DNA from: a virus
Direction: 5' to 3' (one strand)
Virus record (IMG/VR): IMGVR_UViG_3300042566_000283
Coordinates: 1 to 37,970 of that record
DNA length: 37,970 nucleotides
The notes below the pieces were generated by a model. That model saw only the letters and a program-made list of their open reading frames with translations, did no database searches and was not told the origin of the DNA. The translations under genes and the position numbers were made by a program. Below, piece by piece: positions 28,724 through 36,221 of the stretch (positions are counted from its first letter, which is position 1; each line of letters begins with the position of its first letter).

Positions 28724-28953
28724 TGGATAAATCGCAATGGGCTATTAATCTTCTCCGCGACGATTATTTTAAAGAAATGATGGAAAATCTTCGTGGAATT
28801 GAGTTAAGCAAAATAACCATGAGTGATTATCCGGAAATTGACGTTAGAGAGGTGGCTTATATGCGGCTTCGAGTATTGGATAGTATTGAAGAGCATATTG
28901 AAGGCATGGCATCTCAAAAGACTATTGACGAAAAGCGTATTAAGGTTTTTTAA
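28723..28953 (+). CDS. Small acidic protein between portal and scaffold genes
   Basis: A 76-residue, charged, helical protein (MDKSQWAINLLRDDYFKEMM, IDVREVAYMRLRVLDSIEEH) whose ATG overlaps the portal stop (TAATG). Small helical proteins at this place occur in P22-like and SU10-like head operons and are usually uncharacterised. It could be a scaffold partner or packaging accessory. No catalytic motif is seen. Confidence 0.65.
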   Translation: MDKSQWAINLLRDDYFKEMMENLRGIELSKITMSDYPEIDVREVAYMRLRVLDSIEEHIEGMASQKTIDEKRIKVF

Positions 28954-28954
28954 C

Positions 28955-28979
28955 TGAGTCGGGCAGTTCCCGATATAAT
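28955..28979 (+). promoter_or_regulatory. Possible promoter before the scaffold gene
   Basis: A perfect TATAAT stands at 28974-28979, with a weak -35 candidate near 28950-28955 (TTAACT, 18-bp spacing). A short hairpin TCGGG-CAGTT-CCCGA (28958-28972) lies between them, and AAGGA precedes the ATG at 28990. The site would raise scaffold and capsid expression. The -35 is poor, so this is tentative. Confidence 0.35.
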
Positions 28980-28989
28980 TAAGGAAATA

Positions 28990-29967
28990 ATGATGAGCGA
29001 TACTCAAGGCATGGCCCCGGAAGGGAGTGCGGAGTTGGATGTGGGTGGTGCAGCCAGCGCTATTTTGGGACTAATGGGTGATGATTCTGGCTCCGAACAG
29101 GAACAACCAGAGATTCAAGCAGAGTCCAACGATAGCGAGGCCGAATCTGATGATTACGAGGAATCGGATGAGTCAGAGGTAGAACAAGAAGATGAGCAAG
29201 AAGAGCAAGAGCAGCCTCGATACCGCGTTAAAGCCGCAGGTGAAGAACGCGAGGTAACGCTTGAAGAGCTTATCAAGTCTTATCAGCTTGGCACAGATTA
29301 CACAAAGAAATCGCAAGCAGTCGCCGAAGAGCGTAAGGCGGTAGAAGCAGAGCGCCAGCGTATCGAAGAAGCGAAGATGTTGCGTGACCAGTACGCGCAA
29401 CGGCTGCAACTGATTGAGCAGATGCTTAACCAGCCGCAGCAAGAGGAAGATTTGGCTTACCTTAAGGAAAATGACCCAATTGGTTATGCCGTTAAGGTTG
29501 CTGAAATGTCGCAGCGAGAGAAACAACTTGCAGCCGTTAATGCAGAGCGCCAACGGATCATGGCGCAACAAATGCAAGAACAGCAGCAAAGCCTTGCTTA
29601 TCGAGTTCAGCAAGAGTCGCAAAAGCTTGCAGAAATAATTCCTGAATTTGTAGATCCTAAAAAGGGTGATGCGATTCGGCGAGATTTGCGAGAGTTTGGG
29701 ATGAAAGTCGGATTTTCTGAAGAAGAACTTGGGAGTATTTATGACTCTCGCCATGTACTAACGCTTTGGAAGGCTATGCAGTATGACAAGCTGCAATCTG
29801 CAAAGCCTGGGATTACGAAGCGGGTAGCAGAAGCGCCTAAGGTTATTAAATCCGGCGTTGCTCGCCCTAACGAAATCCAAAGCGAGGAAGTGAAAAAACT
29901 GAAGCAGCGTGCGCGAAACTCAGGACGAGTAGCAGACGCGGCTGCTGTATTTGAACGATTCTTGTAA
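28990..29967 (+). CDS. Scaffolding protein
   Basis: A 325-residue, very acidic protein at the N-terminus (residues 50-78 are mostly Glu, Asp, Ser and Gln), followed by YRVKAAGEEREVTLEELIKS and long Gln/Glu/Arg-rich coiled coil (about 100-220). A C-terminal basic end (KKLKQRARNSGRVADAAAVF) is typical of capsid-binding tips of scaffolds. AAGGA precedes two adjacent ATG codons at 28990 and 28993. Location immediately before the capsid gene agrees with the role in procapsid assembly. Confidence 0.82.
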   Translation: MMSDTQGMAPEGSAELDVGGAASAILGLMGDDSGSEQEQPEIQAESNDSEAESDDYEESDESEVEQEDEQEEQEQPRYRVKAAGEEREVTLEELIKSYQLGTDYTKKSQAVAEERKAVEAERQRIEEAKMLRDQYAQRLQLIEQMLNQPQQEEDLAYLKENDPIGYAVKVAEMSQREKQLAAVNAERQRIMAQQMQEQQQSLAYRVQQESQKLAEIIPEFVDPKKGDAIRRDLREFGMKVGFSEEELGSIYDSRHVLTLWKAMQYDKLQSAKPGITKRVAEAPKVIKSGVARPNEIQSEEVKKLKQRARNSGRVADAAAVFERFL

Positions 29968-29979
29968 AAAGGAAAGATT

Positions 29980-30924
29980 ATGCCTACTTATACCGCACAT
30001 TCGGCCATCGGCCAGCGTGAAGACCTGTCGGATGTTATTTATTCGATTTCCCCGACCGAAACTCCGTTTATGTCGTCGGTTGGCAAGACCAAAGCGACCG
30101 CTGTTTACCACGAGTGGCAGACTGACTCGCTTGCTGCTGCAACGACTGCTAACGCTGCTGTTGAAGGCGCTGACGCTACTTCGGCAACCCTGTCGCCGAC
30201 CGTTCGTCTTGGTAACTACACCCAAATCGTTCAAAAGACGATTCAAGTGTCGGGCACTCTGGATGCGGTGAACAAAGCTGGCCGTAAGTCGGAAAAGGCT
30301 TACCAACTGGCCAAAGCCTCGGCAGAACTGAAGCGCGATCTGGAAACCATCCTGCTGTCGAACCAAGGCCGTTCGGCGGGTAGCTCGACCACGGCTCGTC
30401 AAATGGGTTCGCTGCTGTCGTGGATTAAGACCAACTCGGACGTTGGTTCGGGTGGCGCAGATCCGGCGACCATTGGCGTTTCGACCCGCACCGATGGCAC
30501 TCAGCGCACCTTCACGGAAACCCTGCTGAAGACCGTTGTTGCTGAGGTGTTTACTTCGGGCGGCTCGCCGAAGATTCTGATGGTTGGCGCGGCTGGTAAG
30601 CAGAAGGTTTCGACGTTTGCAGGTATCGCAGCACAGCGATTCCAAGCTCCGTCGAACAAGCCGACCACCATCATCGGCGCTGCTGATGTGTATATGTCGG
30701 ACTTTGGCACGATGAGCGTGGTTCCCAACCGATTCATGCGTACCCGTGATGCGTTGATTCTGGATCCGGAATACGCTGCCCTGGCTTACCTGCGCCCGTT
30801 CCAGACCAACGAACTGGCAAAGGCTGGCGATAGCGAGAAGACCCAGATTCTTGCGGAAGTGACGCTGGAAGTGAAGAACGAAGCCGCTCACGGCATCGTT
30901 GCCGATCTGGACTTTAGCCTGTAA
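29980..30924 (+). CDS. Major capsid protein, SU10/DUF5309 family
   Basis: A 314-residue protein starting MPTYTAHSAIGQREDLSDVI and SPTETPFMSSVGKTKATAVY, the signature of the DUF5309/SU10 major head protein family, with an HK97-like fold expected. NYTQIVQKTIQVSGTLDAV and the C-terminal PFQTNELAKAGDSEKTQILA also fit. Codon use is more biased (repeated TCG, GTT, AAG, ATC, CTG choices) than in most neighbours, as expected for the most abundant virion protein. AAGGAAAG precedes the ATG and a terminator follows the stop. Confidence 0.93.
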   Translation: MPTYTAHSAIGQREDLSDVIYSISPTETPFMSSVGKTKATAVYHEWQTDSLAAATTANAAVEGADATSATLSPTVRLGNYTQIVQKTIQVSGTLDAVNKAGRKSEKAYQLAKASAELKRDLETILLSNQGRSAGSSTTARQMGSLLSWIKTNSDVGSGGADPATIGVSTRTDGTQRTFTETLLKTVVAEVFTSGGSPKILMVGAAGKQKVSTFAGIAAQRFQAPSNKPTTIIGAADVYMSDFGTMSVVPNRFMRTRDALILDPEYAALAYLRPFQTNELAKAGDSEKTQILAEVTLEVKNEAAHGIVADLDFSL

Positions 30925-30931
30925 TGTGATT

Positions 30932-30962
30932 GCCCCTCTGCTTAACGGTGGAGGGGCTTTTT
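30932..30962 (+). terminator. Rho-independent terminator after the capsid gene
   Basis: GCCCCTC (30932-30938) and GAGGGGC (30951-30957) form a 7-bp GC-rich stem around a 12-nt loop, followed by TTTTT (30958-30962). It lies 8 nt after the capsid stop and a few bases before the next ATG. Partial read-through would give high capsid and lower downstream expression. Confidence 0.9.
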
Positions 30963-30965
30963 AAC

Positions 30966-31256
30966 ATGCGAAAACAAACAGTACATGCAGACGATGACGG
31001 CGGGATTGTCATCGAAACCACTCAGGATGTTGGCGACATTATTGAAGCTAACAAAGCACAACTAGCTTTTGACAAAGAGCGAACCGGCCATCTTAATGAT
31101 CTTCATCATGTGGCGCGAATCCCGTTTACGGTTATTGATGTATTGAACCAACGAGGGATTATGCGTGGTTTTGCCGTTGTTGATGATGTTGGTTTTGCTC
31201 GATGGCTTAACGACCCTGAAAACGCTGTTTGGAAGACTTACAGAGGAACAATATGA
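30966..31256 (+). CDS. Small conserved head-operon protein
   Basis: I start at the ATG at 30966 (96 residues), which lies just after the terminator; an in-frame CTG-type extension to 30930 crosses the hairpin. The protein reads MRKQTVHADDDGGIVIETTQ, then HHVARIPFTVIDVLNQRGI and WLNDPENAVWKTYRGTI. This composition is frequent in small proteins next to DUF5309-type capsid genes. It may be a head-completion or decoration protein, but that is inference. It overlaps the next start (ATGA). Confidence 0.65.
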   Translation: MRKQTVHADDDGGIVIETTQDVGDIIEANKAQLAFDKERTGHLNDLHHVARIPFTVIDVLNQRGIMRGFAVVDDVGFARWLNDPENAVWKTYRGTI

Positions 31257-31906
31257 GAATCGGCGTATGTGTGCCGTGTAGGGATGAAGTTCATACTGGA
31301 TTTGCCTTTGATTTTGCTCGGATGACTGCACATGATGCGTCTACCAGATGCAAAGAAGGCGATAACGGGCTGAATCTTTATACGATGCCGGGGACGCTGA
31401 TTTTCGATCAACGTGAAAAACTGGTTGAAGTTGCGCTAAAAGAAGGGTGCGATGCGGTTTTGTTCATAGACTCTGATATGCGCTTCCCTCCTGACATTAT
31501 TGATATTCTGCTGAGTCGTGAAGTTCCTATTGTTGGTGTTAACGCCACGACCCGTAGAAAGCCTGTGATGCCAACGGCAAAGCTGCTCACGAAGCGGCAG
31601 GACGGCGAGAAAACGATCTTCAAATGGGAGAACGTGGATTCTCGCGGCAAAGAAGGCGTTGAGGAAATTACCGCTGTTGGTTTTGGCGCTGTGCTAATCC
31701 GTCGTGAAGTGTTTGATAACGTCCCGCGCCCTTGGTTTGATACTGGATGGGGGCCGACTGGCGTTTGTGGTGAGGATGTGCATTTCTGCGTCAAGGCTGG
31801 CGATAATGGATTCGCAACTTATGTTGACCATGAGCTTTCCATGCACATCCGTCACATTGGTACTTATGAGTACGGCTGGAAAGATTTTGAGCAAGTAGAG
31901 GATTGA
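31253..31906 (+). CDS. Glycosyltransferase-like protein in the head operon
   Basis: A 217-residue protein starting at ATG 31253 (ATGA overlap with the preceding stop, GAGG upstream). The N-terminal GVCVPCRDEVHTGFAFDFAR is followed by AVLFIDSDMRFPPDIIDILL (about residues 65-84), with an Asp-Ser-Asp motif for metal and nucleotide-sugar binding, and VGFGAVLIRREVF and CGEDVHFCVKAGDNG typical of GT-A glycosyltransferases. Such genes occur between capsid and adaptor genes in several phage groups and may glycosylate virion proteins. The sugar donor is unknown. Confidence 0.75.
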   Translation: MRIGVCVPCRDEVHTGFAFDFARMTAHDASTRCKEGDNGLNLYTMPGTLIFDQREKLVEVALKEGCDAVLFIDSDMRFPPDIIDILLSREVPIVGVNATTRRKPVMPTAKLLTKRQDGEKTIFKWENVDSRGKEGVEEITAVGFGAVLIRREVFDNVPRPWFDTGWGPTGVCGEDVHFCVKAGDNGFATYVDHELSMHIRHIGTYEYGWKDFEQVED

Positions 31907-31907
31907 T

Positions 31908-32522
31908 ATGGCACTAAGCACATATTCAGAGCTACAAACAACGATTGCAGCGTATCTTGCTCGAAATGATCTTGATAGCGTTATTCCGGACTTTATTCGC
32001 CTCGCGGAAGAACGGCTAAGCCGAGACCTGCGAATTCGGCAAATGCTGTCAGTTTCTACTGCTATTACTACGGCAGATGATAATACGGTTGGATTGCCAA
32101 CTGATTTTATTGAGATGCGTGATATTCATCTTGATACTAATCCGATTAGCGGCCTGACATATATGGCTCCGAATAACTTTTATCGCAAAGCGCGAGTAAA
32201 AGAGGCTGGCAAGCCGTTTAATTACACAGTTTTGGCAGCAGAAATGCAACTTGCCCCTATTCCAGACGCGGCTTATACTTTGCAAATGCTTTATTACGCA
32301 AAGCCATCGCCTCTAGGCATTAATAATCAAAGCAATACATGGCTTGCTTATTGTGCTGATGCGTTGCTTTACGGGGCTTTGGCAGAAGCAGAGCCGTATT
32401 TGATGAATGATGCAAGGTTGCAGACTTGGGGTGCATTGTATGAGCGCGCAATTACGGCGATCAACAACGCTGACCAGGGAAGCGAATATAGTGGTCAACC
32501 AATGTCTATGACTTTTAACTGA
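31908..32522 (+). CDS. Head-to-tail adaptor protein (SU10/gp4-like)
   Basis: A 204-residue, mainly helical protein: YSELQTTIAAYLARNDLDSV at the start, then FIRLAEERLSRDLRIRQML (about 24-42), VGLPTDFIEMRDI, and a C-terminal helical bundle (LYGALAEAEPYLMNDARLQT). This matches the adaptor family of SU10-like and other podoviruses that docks under the portal and starts the neck. A fibre-type small protein follows. The assignment is by pattern and position. Confidence 0.8.
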   Translation: MALSTYSELQTTIAAYLARNDLDSVIPDFIRLAEERLSRDLRIRQMLSVSTAITTADDNTVGLPTDFIEMRDIHLDTNPISGLTYMAPNNFYRKARVKEAGKPFNYTVLAAEMQLAPIPDAAYTLQMLYYAKPSPLGINNQSNTWLAYCADALLYGALAEAEPYLMNDARLQTWGALYERAITAINNADQGSEYSGQPMSMTFN

Positions 32523-32530
32523 GGTGAATC

Positions 32531-32917
32531 ATGGCAGAAATGTCGAATTATCTCGAAAACGCGCTTATTAATGCGACTCTTCGAGCAACTACCTACACAA
32601 GCCCGGCTAACGTTTATGTTGCCCTGTTTACTACCGATCCGACCGACGCAAACACCGGCACTGAAGTTTCTGGTGGTTCGTATCAGCGCACGGCAGTGAC
32701 GTTTGGCGCTCCGTCTAACGGCGTTTCGACTAATAGCGGCGCAGTAACATTCCCGACAGCTACTGGTTCGTGGGGGACGATTACTCATATTGGCATTATG
32801 GATTCCCAAACTACGGGTAACCTGCTGTTCCATACCGCGCTCGATACGTCGAAATCTGTTTCTTCTGGCGATATTTTCACCATTTCTACCGGCAACCTTT
32901 CCGTTACTCTGGAGTAA
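32531..32917 (+). CDS. Small virion protein, Gp80-like
   Basis: A 128-residue beta-rich protein with AGGTGA upstream. It reads MSNYLENALINATLRATTYT, VYVALFTTDPT, SYQRTAVTFGAP, then ITHIGIMDSQTTGNLLFHTA and a Ser/Thr-rich end. The ALINxxLRxTxYTxPxxVYVALFTTDP pattern defines a widespread family of small phage structural proteins (Gp80-like), found by mass spectrometry in some virions. It probably belongs to the fibre or tail-tip region. It is 3 nt from the next gene. Confidence 0.78.
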   Translation: MAEMSNYLENALINATLRATTYTSPANVYVALFTTDPTDANTGTEVSGGSYQRTAVTFGAPSNGVSTNSGAVTFPTATGSWGTITHIGIMDSQTTGNLLFHTALDTSKSVSSGDIFTISTGNLSVTLE

Positions 32918-32920
32918 TAT

Positions 32921-33955
32921 ATGGCGCTTGTTATTGCTGACCGTGTAAGGGAAACGTCCACCACTACCGGCACTGGCACTCTTACTTTGGGCGGCGCTGT
33001 AACTGGTTATCAGACGTTTTCTAGCGGTGTCGGCAATGGCAATACATGCTATTACGCCATTACTCTTGGTTCTGATTGGGAGGTTGGTCTTGGTACGTAT
33101 ACGTCGGCAGGAGCAACTCTGTCGCGAGATACGATCCTTGCGTCATCTAACGCAAATTCTGCTGTTAACTTTGGCGCTGGTACAAAAGATGTTTTTGTTA
33201 CATATCCTGCCGGAAAATCTGTATATAAAGACGCAAGCGGAAACGTTCCAGGGCTGACTATCGGGGCGGATATTCAAGCGTATGACGCAGATCTGACGAC
33301 ATGGGCAGGAAAAACTGCTCCCGCTGGAACGGTTGTTGGGACGAGCGACACGCAAACGCTAACAAATAAGACGATTGCGCTAGGATCTAACACAGTATCT
33401 GGCACGATTGCTCAGTTTAATACTGCTGTTACCGATGCTGATTTTGCTACGCTGGCCGGGAGTGAAACTCTTACCAATAAAACACTCACTACTCCGGTAA
33501 TCAGCACCATTAGCAATACCGGAACACTAACACTCCCAACGTCTACAGATACGCTTGTTGGTCGAGCTACCACTGATACGCTGACGAATAAGACTCTGAC
33601 AAGTCCGACGATTACAACGCCAGCAATTACAGATCCGGTTATTACTGGCGCGATCACGGAAGACATTTTTGCGCTGACGGACGGTGCGACCGTCGATATT
33701 GATCCGGGCAACGGTTCAATTCAAACGCTAACGCTTGCAGGTACTGGGCGCACGCTCACATACACCAATATGGTCAACGGCGAAGCTGTCACGCTAATGA
33801 TTAACGACGGCACGGCGGGTACGATTACGACGTGGAATGCGACGTTTGTGAATAATGGCGCAGCGGCTCCGACTCTTTCGACTACTGCTTACACGGTAGT
33901 TGTTGTGTGGAAGGTAGGCGGTGTTGTTTACGCAGCGGTCGTGGGGAATGCGTAA
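32921..33955 (+). CDS. Tail fibre / tail-tip protein with LTNKTL repeats
   Basis: A 344-residue protein. The first 110 residues form a beta-rich head (VIADRVRETSTTTGTGTLTL, YAITLGSDWEVGLGTY, LSRDTILASSNANSAVNFGA). Three diverged repeats follow: DTQTLTNKTIAL, SETLTNKTLTTPV and TDTLTNKTLTSPT (between about residues 145 and 230), a common fibre shaft motif. The end is a small beta domain. Its stop and the next start overlap in TAATG. It likely forms a trimeric fibre component. Confidence 0.75.
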   Translation: MALVIADRVRETSTTTGTGTLTLGGAVTGYQTFSSGVGNGNTCYYAITLGSDWEVGLGTYTSAGATLSRDTILASSNANSAVNFGAGTKDVFVTYPAGKSVYKDASGNVPGLTIGADIQAYDADLTTWAGKTAPAGTVVGTSDTQTLTNKTIALGSNTVSGTIAQFNTAVTDADFATLAGSETLTNKTLTTPVISTISNTGTLTLPTSTDTLVGRATTDTLTNKTLTSPTITTPAITDPVITGAITEDIFALTDGATVDIDPGNGSIQTLTLAGTGRTLTYTNMVNGEAVTLMINDGTAGTITTWNATFVNNGAAAPTLSTTAYTVVVVWKVGGVVYAAVVGNA

Positions 33956-35193
33956 TGCTTGCTAAACTATTAGCTGGTGCTGGTGGAAACTCTGCGCGAG
34001 CATTGCCGTCGTTTGTGTCGAGTAGCATTAACCGCGTTACTACGGCTGACAACACCGTTACCGCGCCATCCAACATTCAAAACGGCGATTTGCTGGTTGC
34101 GATTTGCTTTAATAATCAGAACGGAAAACTTGTCACACCGCCGTCAGGGTTTAATGTTTTTTACGCGGAAAATACGGATTCAAACTCGCTTTTCGTTGCA
34201 GCAAAAACAGCGGCAAGCGAAAGCGGAAACTACACGTTTACGTTTGATAGCTCCACAGCGAATAATACCGTTGCGATTCTTGTTTACAGGAATGCGACTC
34301 AAGTAAATACAATCGGCACAATCACAAGGGCGGCATCAGCAACTGCAACAGCAGCGAGCATAACTCCGACGTATTCCGGCACTCTATGCGCGGTATTCGC
34401 TAACGAATCATCTGCGTCTGTTTCTACTCCGCCGTCGGGATTGACTCAGCGGGCATTGCAATCAGGAACGACAGCATCTCTCGGTGTATACGATCTTTCG
34501 CCGCAAGCAGCGACAGCAACAAGTGCGCATTCTTTGGTGTGGAGTGTAAGCGGCAACGTAGCGTCCATTCAATTTCAGGTAACAAATGAACCATCCGTAG
34601 CGCCGGAATTTGTTGCAAGTGCAACAGGCAGCACTGCGTCAGGAACAACGCTGACGATTGACAAGCCGTCATCGCCAAACGCAACACTTGAAGGCGACCT
34701 AATGATTGCATTCATGTGCGCAAATAACAACAGAACGTGGACAGGCGATACCGGTTGGACAGAAATTTTAGATCAAGGGGCAAACCCTAGCATACGCGTA
34801 GCGTATAAAGTGGCAGGGGCATCAGAGGGGTCAAGCTACACGTTTACCGCTTCTTCCAGCGCTGCGCTTACCGGAGGGATTATTACCTACCGATATGCGT
34901 CCTATGACACTATCGGTACTATTACAACAGCGACCGACCCGCTGATTCTGCCTTCTGTTAGTCCTACTTTGTCGCAGTCGCTGCTGCTGGCTTTTGGGGC
35001 GCGAAGCGCAAGCACCACTGTTGGAACGCCAACAAGCATGACTTCTAGGATAAGCAGAACAACTTCTCTAAGCTACAACGTGGCAGAACAAGGCATGGCA
35101 AAAGGTCCGTCCGGAACGCGGTCTATGGCAGTCGGAAGCACGACGAACGTAGCCGGTGTTATGCTCGCCATCAAACCAACACGGAGTCTGTAA
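33955..35193 (+). CDS. Fibre-like protein with two homologous halves
   Basis: I start at the ATG at 33955 (412 residues), overlapping the preceding stop by one base; a 16-codon extension lies inside the fibre gene. Two related domains follow each other: NIQNGDLLVAICFNNQNGKL ... FTFDSSTANNTVAILVYRN ... and LEGDLMIAFMCANNNRTW ... SYTFTASSSAALTGGIITYR. Both share GDLxxAxxxxN, a PSG/TGW loop, a TFT strand and an IGTI strand. Thus an internal duplication created a long beta-rich virion protein, probably a fibre or tail decoration. Confidence 0.7.
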   Translation: MLAKLLAGAGGNSARALPSFVSSSINRVTTADNTVTAPSNIQNGDLLVAICFNNQNGKLVTPPSGFNVFYAENTDSNSLFVAAKTAASESGNYTFTFDSSTANNTVAILVYRNATQVNTIGTITRAASATATAASITPTYSGTLCAVFANESSASVSTPPSGLTQRALQSGTTASLGVYDLSPQAATATSAHSLVWSVSGNVASIQFQVTNEPSVAPEFVASATGSTASGTTLTIDKPSSPNATLEGDLMIAFMCANNNRTWTGDTGWTEILDQGANPSIRVAYKVAGASEGSSYTFTASSSAALTGGIITYRYASYDTIGTITTATDPLILPSVSPTLSQSLLLAFGARSASTTVGTPTSMTSRISRTTSLSYNVAEQGMAKGPSGTRSMAVGSTTNVAGVMLAIKPTRSL

Positions 35194-35738
35194 TGTACGC
35201 AAAAATTATCAACGGCGCGGTAGTCAAGTACCCGTATACGCTGAACGACCTATACGCAGATCATCCGAATACAACATTCCCGACAAACTGGACGGACGAG
35301 CTACTAGCACTTGCAGGCATGGCTCGTGTAGTGGTTACTGGAGCGCATGCGTATGACCCGGTTACACACTATGCGGTAGAGGGCACGCCGGTTTATAACG
35401 CAGACAAGTCGCGGTGGGAACAGTCGTGGCAGATTGTTGCGAAGTCCCCGGAGCAGATCGAAGAAGAGCGCAAAGCTGCTGTGCCCCGTGTTGTGTCGAT
35501 GCGGCAAGGGCGGCTTGCTATGCTGTCCACGCCGTTCGGTGAAGGAACGCTGCTTGATGTTATTGAGTCTATGCTTGCAAGTATTCCTGATCCTGTTCAG
35601 CAACGTGCAGCAAAAATTGATTGGGAATATGCTCAAGAGATTCGCCGTGATTTCCCGCTTGTGCAGCAATTGACGGCGCAGCTTGGCCTAACTGAGCGAC
35701 AGATTGATGATCTGTTTGTTTTGGCTGGTACTCTTTAA
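35193..35738 (+). CDS. Putative tail fibre assembly-like protein
   Basis: A 181-residue protein. The N-terminus (MYAKIINGAVVKYPYTLNDL, then DHPNTTFPTNWTDELLA) resembles the start of fibre-assembly or XkdW-like phage proteins, and a central VSMRQGRLAML (about residues 100-110) followed by helical SIPDPVQQRAAKIDWEYAQE supports that family. Such proteins usually help fold or attach the fibre encoded next to them. Its start overlaps the fibre gene stop (TAATG). Confidence 0.65.
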   Translation: MYAKIINGAVVKYPYTLNDLYADHPNTTFPTNWTDELLALAGMARVVVTGAHAYDPVTHYAVEGTPVYNADKSRWEQSWQIVAKSPEQIEEERKAAVPRVVSMRQGRLAMLSTPFGEGTLLDVIESMLASIPDPVQQRAAKIDWEYAQEIRRDFPLVQQLTAQLGLTERQIDDLFVLAGTL

Positions 35739-35750
35739 TTGGGATAAGAG

Positions 35751-36221
35751 ATGCTTGGTTTCATACCGCTATCTTCAGCGTCACTATCGTCTGCTGGTGA
35801 AAAGGCGGTACTGGCATCTGCCGCAATAACTGGTAGAGCAATTGTTACATGTTCTGCTGGATTTATTGAAGGATCTGCATCAATTGTCGGAATGGCGACA
35901 GTTGCTGCTAACGCTAACATTCTTAAAGTCGGCGTTGCATCAATTAATAGTTCGGCTACAGTTTCGGCAATTGGTGGATATACAATAATTGGCGCGGCAT
36001 CAATTGCTTCTTCTGGCTCATTGTCGGTTGATGCGTTTGTTCAGCAAGAACAGCCAATTTCAATAACATCACAAGCAATCGTGAGTTGTGATGCTAAAGT
36101 AAATCAATATGCTTCTGGCTCATTTGCTGGAAGCACAACAGTAGCAGCAATTGGTTACATTGTTGGCGAAGAGTGGATTAGAACGCAAGCGGAATCGGAT
36201 ATATGGCTAAAACAAGGCTAG
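35751..36221 (+). CDS. Ala/Ser/Ile-rich repetitive tail protein
   Basis: A 156-residue protein with repeated short alternating segments (ASAAITGRAIVTCSAGFI, GSASIVGMATVAANANI, VASINSSATVSAIGGY, GAASIASSGSLSVDAFV), each about 15-18 residues, resembling a beta-helix or stacked-strand shaft. GGGATAAGAG precedes the ATG. The C-terminus (EEWIRTQAESDIWLKQG) is different and acidic. Its 3' end overlaps the nozzle gene by 19 nt. The role is inferred from its place in the tail module. Confidence 0.6.
   Translation: MLGFIPLSSASLSSAGEKAVLASAAITGRAIVTCSAGFIEGSASIVGMATVAANANILKVGVASINSSATVSAIGGYTIIGAASIASSGSLSVDAFVQQEQPISITSQAIVSCDAKVNQYASGSFAGSTTVAAIGYIVGEEWIRTQAESDIWLKQG

Noticed and set aside
29920-30891. 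323-codon minus-strand frame opposite the capsid gene
   Set aside because: It is the shadow caused by the strong codon bias of the capsid gene; it crosses gene borders and has no recognisable domain.
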